From positions 184,043-248,042 of the forward strand of contig JAAESM010000050.1 in NCBI GenBank assembly GCA_024229395.1: a stretch of 64,000 bases of DNA, given 5' to 3'. This document shows positions 45,107 to 53,950 of this stretch, piece by piece (position 1 is the stretch's first letter; every line of letters begins with the position of its first letter). The DNA is from Planctomycetota bacterium. Lineage in GTDB: Bacteria > Planctomycetota > UBA1135. The notes beneath the pieces were generated by a model. That model was not told where the DNA came from and did not search any database. It saw nothing but the letters and a program-made list of their open reading frames with translations. The position numbers and the translations under genes are program-made.

Positions 45107-45961
45107 TTACAGGCGAGTGGTGACACGGTCGCCGGAAGCGATCATGCCGTTACCAGCCATCTCCAGCGTTGCTGCAGACTTGGACTCGTTGACGGTTTGA
45201 ACGTAGATCTGCCCCTTGTAGGTCGAACCGTTGTAGACATCGTAGGTGAAGCCTGGCTGCACGGAATCATGCTTGCCAAGGTTGATAACGACGTAGGTGG
45301 TGCCTTCGACGGTGTCGACGCTCAACACGGAGCCTTCCATTTGAGGCTGTGCACCGATGCTTTGCAGGTCAACCTTGTAAAGGCTCACGACAGTCTGAAG
45401 CTTGGCTTCTGCGACTGCTGCGCGCTCCTCGGAGCGTGCCAGCTGCAGAGCGAGGTCGGTTGCGCGACCTTCAGCCATGTTCATGGAATCGGTTGCCGAG
45501 TTGGCGGTGGAGTTCGCAGCGTCGCGTGCATCCAGTGCATCGTCGCGCTCTTCACGTACCTTCTCGTACTGGTTGCGAACACTATCCAGGTCGCTTGCCA
45601 GTTGGCCGTTGGTGCCTTCTAGATCACTCAGCTTACCTTCGATGCCAGTAAGACTTTCGCGCTGGTCAGCGTTCTGCTGGCGCTCGGTCTCAAGGCTCTC
45701 GGTAAGAGCGGTCTTCTCAGCATTCAGGTTGCTGTTGTCAGCAAGTAGACGCTGGGACTCAAGAACAGCTTGATCGCGTTGGCTTGCCATTTTCTCTTTC
45801 TCTTCAGAAAGGGAAGTTTCAAGGTCAGCCTTAGCTTGGACTTCTGTCTCATACTGCTTACGGTAGCTGTCGCTTTCTCCAATCAAGGAGGCAGACACGC
45901 CCACGAAGAGCGCTGCTAGTGCAAGGTTTAGGACAACGAAAAATTTTCCGATGGTACTCAT
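45107..45961 (-). CDS. TM-anchored coiled-coil protein with C-terminal MreC-like beta domain
   Basis: N-terminal TM (FFVVLNLALAALFVGVSASLI), ~170-residue coiled coil, C-terminal EGSVLSVDTVEGTTYVVINLGKHDSVQPGFTYDVYNGSTYKGQIYVQTVNESKSAATLEMAGNGMIASGDRV. Confidence 0.8.
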   Translation of the reverse strand: MSTIGKFFVVLNLALAALFVGVSASLIGESDSYRKQYETEVQAKADLETSLSEEKEKMASQRDQAVLESQRLLADNSNLNAEKTALTESLETERQQNADQRESLTGIEGKLSDLEGTNGQLASDLDSVRNQYEKVREERDDALDARDAANSTANSATDSMNMAEGRATDLALQLARSEERAAVAEAKLQTVVSLYKVDLQSIGAQPQMEGSVLSVDTVEGTTYVVINLGKHDSVQPGFTYDVYNGSTYKGQIYVQTVNESKSAATLEMAGNGMIASGDRVTTRL

Positions 45962-46066
45962 CCCAGGTGGTTCAGACGGGTTTTTTTTGGGGAGGCGGTG
46001 CGCAGGATTGCGCGGGTGCCAGTCTAGGCGTTCTCGGGCATTGGGTTTACGCCTGTTAGAAGGAAA

Positions 46067-46095
46067 AATCTATCTATGCCCCCGCAAAGGGTCAA
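46067..46095 (-). promoter_or_regulatory. Candidate sigma-70-like promoter of the coiled-coil/Lys-rich operon
   Basis: Minus strand TTGACC-N17-TAGATT in the intergenic gap downstream of lnt. Confidence 0.5.
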
Positions 46096-46108
46096 GCAAG
46101 CATCTGAG

Positions 46109-47740
46109 TTAACCATCAGTTGGCTGTGCCGCGGCCACCTGACGCTTGCGGCCAAACAGGCTAATTAGCCCAATAAATGCCGTACATAGGGTCCAAAGAG
46201 GCAGCAATGCCCACCCCCAACTGCGGTAGGCCGTAGCGGTCCCGGAGCTTGGAGCGATTGGCAAATCAGCCTGCCACCATGAAATTTCTCCGGGCGCGGG
46301 GCCTAAATCGACACTGCCGTCGGGGTAAACCAGACAGGTTTGACCAGTATTGGTGCACCGAAGGATGGCTAAACCGCTCTCGAGGGCCCGCAATCGGGTG
46401 GCAGAGACCATTTGATCCATCTCAATGCCGTCGTAACCGAACCAATCCTCGTTGGATAAAATCACAAAGGCCTGGGCACCATCGTCTGCCTGGCTGCGAA
46501 AAGCGCTTTCAAACACGTTTTCCCAGCAAACTGCGCCGCCAAGCCGTGGTAATTGGCCCGTAGCCTGCAGCGGACCGGTCTGCTCGGTGCGACCGAAGTC
46601 TGGGCGTAGACCAAAAGTGCGATGCGCCCAGCGCACGAAGCCGGCGCTTCCGGGAAGGGCCCCTCCCATAGGTAGGCTCTCGCCAAACGGCACCAGCTCC
46701 TGCTTCGAGAAGTGCTGGATCAGGCTGCCGTAGCGGTCAAACAGCACGAACTCGGTGTTGCGCGGCGAATACTCGCCGTCGGGGGCGCTGGCTGCTACTG
46801 GATAGTAGAAATGCGCGCCGGTCAGGAAGTACACCGGACGCTCAGGCGGATTGGTGGCCAGCTCCAAGGCCACTTTGACCATGGTCTTTTGGCGTGTGCG
46901 AACCGTTTCCATGCTGTGTACCTCATTCGGCAATCCAGCCCAAGGCCGACGCATCTCGCCGACGGCCTCCTCTTCCACGCCCGGGAATGGCCACATGGTT
47001 TCGGCCCACAGGAGTAAATCAGGTTGCACCCCCGCCTCAAAGGCTGAGTCGGTGACCTCCATCTGGACCTTGAAGAAATCCGACGCCGACAGGATGCGGT
47101 TTTTGTCCTCTACTCTTACAACCGGCTGAATGCTCAGGCAGCTCAGCGTGCTCTCGGCCTGGACAGGTGGTCGATGCATGACCAGCGCGACGATCAACAA
47201 CACGATCGCCGGAATGGCCAAGGTCTTAGATGCTTGGCCGATTACCACCAACAGCAAGGCACCACCGAAACTCGCGAACAACACCAGCCCCGATTCGCCG
47301 AGCACGTCCGCAAGCGCGATCAATGGCGAGGACTCCAGTGCGAAACCGAGCGACGCCCATGGAACCCCTCCTACCAAGAGGTAGAACCAAGTCATGCGGA
47401 TGTACTCCGCTGCAGGCAGGGCAAACATGGCGGCTAGATGACTGGAAAGACGGCGACTCAGCAAGCGATAGAGCAGACCTTCGACGAACCAACAACTACC
47501 CAAGATGAAGGCGGCGCCGACTGGTGCGAGCGGATGCACATGCACCAAGAAAACGAAGGACAAGCCCCAAAACACCACCCCAGCTAGATAGTCGAACCAA
47601 AGATTCGATTTGCGTTGCCACCCGACATAGCGCAGGGCCACCGCCACGAAGATCAGCGGCCAGCCCCAACCGCCGAGCCAGCCGGGCATTGCCACGGCGC
47701 GGCACAGGGCAGCTAGAAGGTAGAAGAGCCAGGTAGGCAC
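46109..47740 (-). CDS. lnt: Apolipoprotein N-acyltransferase
   Basis: Polytopic N-terminus plus nitrilase domain with Glu (LLWAETMWPFP), Lys (FSKQELVPFGE), Cys (GGAVCWENVF). Confidence 0.93.
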   Translation of the reverse strand: MPTWLFYLLAALCRAVAMPGWLGGWGWPLIFVAVALRYVGWQRKSNLWFDYLAGVVFWGLSFVFLVHVHPLAPVGAAFILGSCWFVEGLLYRLLSRRLSSHLAAMFALPAAEYIRMTWFYLLVGGVPWASLGFALESSPLIALADVLGESGLVLFASFGGALLLVVIGQASKTLAIPAIVLLIVALVMHRPPVQAESTLSCLSIQPVVRVEDKNRILSASDFFKVQMEVTDSAFEAGVQPDLLLWAETMWPFPGVEEEAVGEMRRPWAGLPNEVHSMETVRTRQKTMVKVALELATNPPERPVYFLTGAHFYYPVAASAPDGEYSPRNTEFVLFDRYGSLIQHFSKQELVPFGESLPMGGALPGSAGFVRWAHRTFGLRPDFGRTEQTGPLQATGQLPRLGGAVCWENVFESAFRSQADDGAQAFVILSNEDWFGYDGIEMDQMVSATRLRALESGLAILRCTNTGQTCLVYPDGSVDLGPAPGEISWWQADLPIAPSSGTATAYRSWGWALLPLWTLCTAFIGLISLFGRKRQVAAAQPTDG

Positions 47741-47764
47741 GAAGATGAAAGCCAGAGAGCGTGA

Positions 47765-49012
47765 TTAAGGGTTGGCCAGCGGCAGATAAGCCACGCGGTC
47801 GCCAGCATGCAGATGACTGCCAGGGGTCAAGTAGAGCAAGGCATTGGCATAAGCCAACGAGGTCCAATCGCCGGAGCCGGATTCTTGACAGGGCGTGACC
47901 TGCAATTCGGTGCCATCGTGATCGCCGCTGAGGAAGCATGGCAACCAACGCGGACGTTTATGACTGCGCAACTCGGTGGTGGTGGTGCCGTATCGCAAAG
48001 GTCGCGGGTAAGAAGTGGTGGCACCGCCGAGGCGATCGACCACCAAGCGTCCGAACAACTCCAAGACCGTGAAGGAACTCACCGGATTGCCCGGCAAGCC
48101 AAGCACGATGGTGTTGCCGCGGATGCCGGCCCATACCGGCTTACCTGGCTGCAACGCCACCTTATGGAATAGGAACTCCACTCCGCATTGGGCGAAGACG
48201 CGCGGCATGAAATCCTTATCGCCCATACTCACACCACCTATGGTGATGACCAGATCACATTGATCCAGCGCATTACCGACGGCCTCCATCAAGGCCTCTT
48301 CCTGATCCGGCACATGCTGATCCATGGTGACCTTGGCGCCGAAGCCTTGCAGTTGCAACTGCGAGGCCAAGCGATTGCTATCGCGTACTTGGTGCAACCC
48401 CGGTGTTTCCGAGTAGTGCACGACCTCATCGCCGGTGGCCAACACCGCGGCGGTTGGCTGCGTATAGACCAGCACTTTGCTCGCTCCACAAGAAGCGGCG
48501 GCAGCTAAGTCCCCTGCAGTCAGTCGACGGCCCGCTTTCAGGATGACACGACCTTTGTGCCCCATCTCGCCAGCAGCCCGCACATGCTTATTGGCAGGCG
48601 GCGCGGTTTCGAGCAGCAGTTGGTCGCCCTCACGCTGGGTGAGCTCCACTGGAACCACGGTATCGGCGCCATTTGGCACGGTTCCGCCAGTCATGACGGC
48701 CATCGCTTGGCCACTTTGGATGGTCGGAAGTCCGGATGTGCCTGCATATAACACGCCAATGATATTGCGTGGTGCAGCCCCATCGCTGGAGATGACGGCG
48801 AATCCATCCATTGCGGAACGTCGGACCGGGGGTTCATCGCGATCCAGTGCAACCTCGGCGGCTAATACGCGGTCCAAGGCATCGGGAAGTGAGACTTCCG
48901 CTACCGTCGGCGCAAAAGACTTGCAGCGACTCTCCAACAAGGACAGGGCCTCTGCGTAAGGGAGCAAAGGTTTCCTGTCGGATCCCCGGCTTTTGGTGTC
49001 TTGACTCTCCAT
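47765..49012 (-). CDS. moeA: Molybdopterin molybdenumtransferase MoeA
   Basis: RVLAAEVALDRDEPPVRRSAMDGFAV, MTGGTVPNGADTVVPVE, TGDEVV, ITIGGVSMGDKDFM, VLGLPGNPVSS. Confidence 0.95.
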   Translation of the reverse strand: MESQDTKSRGSDRKPLLPYAEALSLLESRCKSFAPTVAEVSLPDALDRVLAAEVALDRDEPPVRRSAMDGFAVISSDGAAPRNIIGVLYAGTSGLPTIQSGQAMAVMTGGTVPNGADTVVPVELTQREGDQLLLETAPPANKHVRAAGEMGHKGRVILKAGRRLTAGDLAAAASCGASKVLVYTQPTAAVLATGDEVVHYSETPGLHQVRDSNRLASQLQLQGFGAKVTMDQHVPDQEEALMEAVGNALDQCDLVITIGGVSMGDKDFMPRVFAQCGVEFLFHKVALQPGKPVWAGIRGNTIVLGLPGNPVSSFTVLELFGRLVVDRLGGATTSYPRPLRYGTTTTELRSHKRPRWLPCFLSGDHDGTELQVTPCQESGSGDWTSLAYANALLYLTPGSHLHAGDRVAYLPLANP

Positions 49013-49079
49013 TTGTTCCCCCCGTCAACGCGGCAAGATACACCATAATAGAGGAACCTTGCGCCAGCTTCCTTACCCG

Positions 49080-50363
49080 ATGATCGCACACCCCCTCCCA
49101 CTCTTTTTGCTGGCCGCTATCGTGCTGGCACCTGCTTGCTCTCGTTTCACGGATTCAGAGGATTCCGGGGACCAAGAAACCGGTACCACCAGCCAAGAAG
49201 AGGGCACTTCCTCCAATGTGGAAGACGAGGGCGAAGACCAAGGCGAAGGTGATTCCCCGCAGGCCAAGAAAAAGGATCCACAACTGGTACGGGTTGCGCC
49301 GTTACGCGTAGGCCCAGTCGAGCGCCTGCTCGAGGCCACCGCCAATGTCGAGTCCCTGGATGTGGTCGACGTCATGCCCGAACGCGCCGAACCGGTGACC
49401 GCTGTATTGGTCGAAGAGGGCGATGCTGTGAAAAAGGGCCAAGTGTTGGCGCGCCTGCGAGATTCCAATGCTAAGTTGGCCGTCGCTGAGGCTGAGGTGC
49501 GTGTCACCGAAGCGAAGTTCGCCATGGACTTGGCTGAGCGCGAGTTGAAGCGTGACCAGCAGTTGGTCGACAATCCCGGGCCTACCGTGATCGTTTCCGA
49601 CCGCGACCTGGAGACACGTCGGCAAACTTGGGAGACCGCCAAGACCGCTTTCCAGACTGCCGAGGTGGCACTGCAGCGTAGTCAGCTGGATCTAGCCCAG
49701 TGTGAGTTGGTCGCTCCGATTGCTGGCACCATCAGCGTGCGTGATATCTCGATTGGCGACATGGCTTCGGTGGGAACCCGAGTTTTCCAGATCACTGATT
49801 TGTCGCAGCCGAAGGTGATCATGTACCGCCCGCAGCGCGAGTTGATGGACCTAAAGGTTGGCCAGCGCCTGACCGCCAAGTCCGAAGCCCTGCCCGGAGT
49901 GGTCGTTCCTGGCGAGATCGAACGCGTGGCCCCGACCATCGACCGGGAGACGGGCACCGTCAAGGTGACCGCCGCTTTGGAACCTGGCGAACTACGCATC
50001 CCTGCAGGAATTCTGGTCAAGCTGGAGTTGGTCCTAGACCGTCATGAAGACGCCCTGTTGATTCCAAAGAAGGCGCTCTTCCATGAAGGCGATTACGTCT
50101 ACTGCTTCGTGGTCCGTGAAGACAAGGCAGTTCGCGTAGAGATTTTCGGCGGTTATGAAACGGATGAAGAGATTGAAGCTGGTGAAGGTACTGAGCTCCT
50201 GGCTAGCGACATGGTGGTCGTGGTCGGCGCCGACCGTCTTGGCGATGGCGATGAAGTCGCGATCGCGGAAGATACGGACTCGGAGGAAAGCGAATCCGAG
50301 GAATCCAGCTCTGCTGAAGAAAATACCGAAGAAGCTGAAGAGACCGCTTCGGAGAACGGCTAA
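49080..50363 (+). CDS. RND efflux periplasmic adaptor (membrane fusion protein), lipoprotein
   Basis: Lipobox-like VLAPAC; biotinyl-lipoyl-like halves (DVVDVMPERAEPVTAVLVEEGDAVKKGQVLARL; LDLAQCELVAPIAGTISVRDISIGDMASVG). Acidic segments at both ends. Confidence 0.9.
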   Translation: MIAHPLPLFLLAAIVLAPACSRFTDSEDSGDQETGTTSQEEGTSSNVEDEGEDQGEGDSPQAKKKDPQLVRVAPLRVGPVERLLEATANVESLDVVDVMPERAEPVTAVLVEEGDAVKKGQVLARLRDSNAKLAVAEAEVRVTEAKFAMDLAERELKRDQQLVDNPGPTVIVSDRDLETRRQTWETAKTAFQTAEVALQRSQLDLAQCELVAPIAGTISVRDISIGDMASVGTRVFQITDLSQPKVIMYRPQRELMDLKVGQRLTAKSEALPGVVVPGEIERVAPTIDRETGTVKVTAALEPGELRIPAGILVKLELVLDRHEDALLIPKKALFHEGDYVYCFVVREDKAVRVEIFGGYETDEEIEAGEGTELLASDMVVVVGADRLGDGDEVAIAEDTDSEESESEESSSAEENTEEAEETASENG

Positions 50364-50365
50364 GC

Positions 50366-53300
50366 ATGAGCGACTCGGAACAACGTAGCGGCATCGGCGG
50401 GCTCTTCGCCCTTGGTGTGAAGCGCCCGGTCGGCATGGGCATGATCGTTGCTGCGGCGGTGGTCTTTGGTTGGATCAGCTTGCAGAAACTGCCGGTGGAC
50501 TTGCTGCCGCCAGTCAACTATCCGTCACTGACGGTGCGCACTACCTACAGCGGCGCGGCGCCGGAAGATGTCGAGGAACGTGTGACCGAACGCTTGGAGG
50601 ACATGTTGTCCACCGTCGGTCATCTGGTGAACATCTCCTCGAGTTCGCGCGCCGAAGTCTCCGAGATCCTCATGGAATTCGAGTGGGGTTCAAATCTGCC
50701 GTTTTTGATACAGGATGTGCGCGAACGTTTGGATCGTGTGTTCCTGCCGAATGGCGTCGATAAGCCGCTGATCTTGCGTTACGACCCAAGTTTGGATCCG
50801 GGGATTCGCGTGGCTCTTTCCGGCGGTTCGGATTTGGTGCGCCTGCGTGATATCGCCGAGTCGGAAGTGGAACGTCAACTGGAAGGCCTGCCTGGTGTGG
50901 CCGCGGTGCGTGTGAAAGGTGGACTGGAAGATGAAGTCCACGTGCTGATCGACCCGCAACGCTTGGCCTTGTTCAAGGTCTCCGGCGAAGACATCCGCAC
51001 ACGCCTGCAAGAAGAGAACCTCAACGTGCCAGGCGGCAAGCTTGAGGAAGGCTCGGTGGAATATGTGGTGCGGACCCTGAACCAATTCCGCAGCCTTGAG
51101 GAGATCGAGGCCTTGCCGATCAAGACGGTCAATCAGACCATCGTCAAGCTGCGCGACTTGGCCACCGTCAAGCGCGCCAACAAGGACCGCGACGTAATCC
51201 AACGTGTTGGCGGCGAGGAATCGGTCGAGATCGCCGTCTATCGTGAAGCTGGTGCCAACATCGTGGCCGTGGCTGAGGAAGTGCGCGTCAAGCTATTCGG
51301 CAAGCCTGTCACGATGAAGCGCGGTCCGCCAAAAGATGGCAGACCGCAAGCTCCCCCCACCCACGTCGCTTCCAAGCTGCCGAGCGACGTCAAGCTGACC
51401 CTGCTTTCCGACCAGTCCACCTTCATTGCCGACGCCATCTCGGAAGTGAATCGCGCCGCCATCTTCGGCGGCATCTTCGCGGTGCTGGTTTGTTATTTCT
51501 TCCTGCGCCGTTTCGGCACCACCTTCATCATTGGCCTAGCGGTGCCGATCTCGATCGTTGCCACCTTCGGTGCGATGTACAGCTCCGGCGTTTCAATGAA
51601 CATCATGTCCCTGGGTGGTCTTGCCCTCGGAATCGGCATGTTGGTCGACAACGCCATCGTGGTGTTGGAATCGATCACGCGCTGTCGGGAAGAAGGCGAT
51701 TCTCCCCACCGCGCCGCCATCCGTGGCGTATCGGAAGTCGGCAGTGCGGTGACCGCAAGTACCTTGACCACCATCGCGGTGTTCGCACCGATCATCTTCG
51801 TGGAAGGGATTGCTGGTCAGACCTTTGGTGACCAAGCGCTGACGGTAGTCGCTTCCTTGCTGATCTCGCTGGCGGTCGCATTGTTCTTCATCCCTGGTTT
51901 GGCTGCGCGGATTCGCTTGTCGGACTCGGATAAAGGCAAAAGCACTTGGAAGAAAATCACCGGTGAACTGTTCCCGCATATGCGCTCGGGCAAGTTCTTC
52001 CGCAACACCGGCCTCAGTAAGAGTAAGTTACTGATTGGCCTTGCCATCGCTGGCCTAGCCGCTGGTGGAGCACTACTCGCGATCATTATCCCTGGCATGG
52101 ATGATGAGTGGATCAAGCCAGGCACCAAGATCGAAGGCAATTGGAGTCCGGTTCCACCCGAGGTACGCGAAACCATTGCAGCAGTGAAACTGTTCGCCTA
52201 CGCATGTTTCATCCCTCTGGCTTGGTTGGTGATCGTTCCATTGACCACCTTGGCCGCGCGCTTCGCCTTTGACCTGTTCGGCGTCGCCTTCTTCTACGTA
52301 CGTGCGATTTTCGCTGCTTTGTTGGCCGTCGTATGGGCGATCTGCTGGATACCGGCAGCTCTCATCAACCTAGTCTTCCGCGCCAATGAAGCGATCTACC
52401 CGAAGGTGCTCAAGGGTGCGATTCGTGCACCGATCCTGGTCTTGCTACTCGCTGCCGCCGTCGCCTACGGCACCTTCCAAGCCGCCGGCAACATGGGCCG
52501 CGAATTGCTGCCGGAAGTCTTGCAAGGCGAGTTCACTGCCGAGCTATTCTTCCCCGCAGGAACACCGCTGACCGAATCGGACCGAATCGCTTCGAGCTTG
52601 GAGCGTTCGATTCGCAAACTGGATGGCGTCGAGGAAACCGCGATTACGTCGGGATCCGACCGTGACACCGTCTCCACGGAAGAGACCGGCCCGCATACTT
52701 CACGCATCTCAATCCGCCTCAATACCAGCGGCAAGGATCCACATGCCTTGGAACTCAACGCTGAAGAACGGATTCGTACTTTGCTCGGCAAGGAACCGGC
52801 GCTAGCACGTTACAACCTGCGTCGCCCGACCTTGTTGGCACTGAATGCACCACTCGAGGTGGATATTATCGGTGACAACCTAGCCACCATCGGCAAGGTC
52901 GCGCGTGATGCCGAAGATGCCTTGAGTGACATCCCTGGATTGGTCGATGTGCGCTCGTCATTGCGACGCGGCAACCCTGAAGTCCGTATCACACCCGATC
53001 GTGAGAAGCTTGCACGGCATAACCTGACCGCAGCCCAAGTCGCCAATCGTTTGCGCTTGGCGGTAGAGGGCGAGACCGCATCCACCTTCCCCGGTCGTGA
53101 TGAACGCATCGACATTCGTGTGCGCGCCGACACCAATGCCCTGAAGCACATCGAACAGCTCAAGGATCTGCCGGTCAACCCCGATGCCGATCACCCTCTG
53201 CCACTCAGCGCAGTCGCTGATTTCGAGATTCAAGACGGCCCTAGTGATATTCGCCATATCCGCGGACGCAGGGCGGCGGTTCTGTCCGCCTCGCTTTCTG

Positions 53301-53950
53301 GTTTCGACCTTGGAGCGACCGGCGAAGCTGTAGAGGCACGCCTGCAAGACTTACCACGTCCGCCGGAAGTGTCGGTCTCCGTCGGTGGTCAGACCGATGA
53401 GATGGCGTCAGCCCTGAGCAGCTTGTTGTTCGCCTTGGGCCTGGCTGTGTTCCTGGTCTACGCGGTGATGGCTGCGCAGTTCGAGAGCTTGCTGCAACCA
53501 TTCTTGATTCTGTTCTCAGTACCGCTCGCCGCGGTCGGTGCCATCTGGGCGATGATCGTGACGAACACGCCGATTTCGGTAGTGGCCTTATTAGGTGCCG
53601 TGATTCTGGCGGGCATCGTGGTGAACAACGCGATCGTGTTAGTCGACCGAATCAACCGCAACCGCGAATCCGGCATGAGCGTTGACGATGCCATCCTAGA
53701 AGGTGCACGCACACGCTTGCGCCCAATCTTGATGACCACCACCACCACGGTGTTGGGCATGCTGCCGATGACCGGTTGGATTCCTTTCCTTGGCGGACAA
53801 CAGGGTGCGGAACTGCGCACGCCTATGGCTTTGGTGGTGATCAGCGGCCTGATTTCCTCCACCTTATTGACTTTGATCGTGATCCCGACTGGCTACCGCC
53901 TGTTGGCCAAGATCGATCGCAAGAAAGTGCCGGAGACCAGCAATGGATAA
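50366..53950 (+). CDS. RND efflux permease (HAE1-like), 1194 aa with extra membrane segment
   Basis: PVDLLPPVNYPSLTVRTTYSGAAPEDVEERVTERLED; MSLGGLALGIGMLVDNAIVVLESI; RRLRPILMTTTTTVLGMLPM-like RTRLRPILMTTTTTVLGMLPM. Confidence 0.93.
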   Translation: MSDSEQRSGIGGLFALGVKRPVGMGMIVAAAVVFGWISLQKLPVDLLPPVNYPSLTVRTTYSGAAPEDVEERVTERLEDMLSTVGHLVNISSSSRAEVSEILMEFEWGSNLPFLIQDVRERLDRVFLPNGVDKPLILRYDPSLDPGIRVALSGGSDLVRLRDIAESEVERQLEGLPGVAAVRVKGGLEDEVHVLIDPQRLALFKVSGEDIRTRLQEENLNVPGGKLEEGSVEYVVRTLNQFRSLEEIEALPIKTVNQTIVKLRDLATVKRANKDRDVIQRVGGEESVEIAVYREAGANIVAVAEEVRVKLFGKPVTMKRGPPKDGRPQAPPTHVASKLPSDVKLTLLSDQSTFIADAISEVNRAAIFGGIFAVLVCYFFLRRFGTTFIIGLAVPISIVATFGAMYSSGVSMNIMSLGGLALGIGMLVDNAIVVLESITRCREEGDSPHRAAIRGVSEVGSAVTASTLTTIAVFAPIIFVEGIAGQTFGDQALTVVASLLISLAVALFFIPGLAARIRLSDSDKGKSTWKKITGELFPHMRSGKFFRNTGLSKSKLLIGLAIAGLAAGGALLAIIIPGMDDEWIKPGTKIEGNWSPVPPEVRETIAAVKLFAYACFIPLAWLVIVPLTTLAARFAFDLFGVAFFYVRAIFAALLAVVWAICWIPAALINLVFRANEAIYPKVLKGAIRAPILVLLLAAAVAYGTFQAAGNMGRELLPEVLQGEFTAELFFPAGTPLTESDRIASSLERSIRKLDGVEETAITSGSDRDTVSTEETGPHTSRISIRLNTSGKDPHALELNAEERIRTLLGKEPALARYNLRRPTLLALNAPLEVDIIGDNLATIGKVARDAEDALSDIPGLVDVRSSLRRGNPEVRITPDREKLARHNLTAAQVANRLRLAVEGETASTFPGRDERIDIRVRADTNALKHIEQLKDLPVNPDADHPLPLSAVADFEIQDGPSDIRHIRGRRAAVLSASLSGFDLGATGEAVEARLQDLPRPPEVSVSVGGQTDEMASALSSLLFALGLAVFLVYAVMAAQFESLLQPFLILFSVPLAAVGAIWAMIVTNTPISVVALLGAVILAGIVVNNAIVLVDRINRNRESGMSVDDAILEGARTRLRPILMTTTTTVLGMLPMTGWIPFLGGQQGAELRTPMALVVISGLISSTLLTLIVIPTGYRLLAKIDRKKVPETSNG

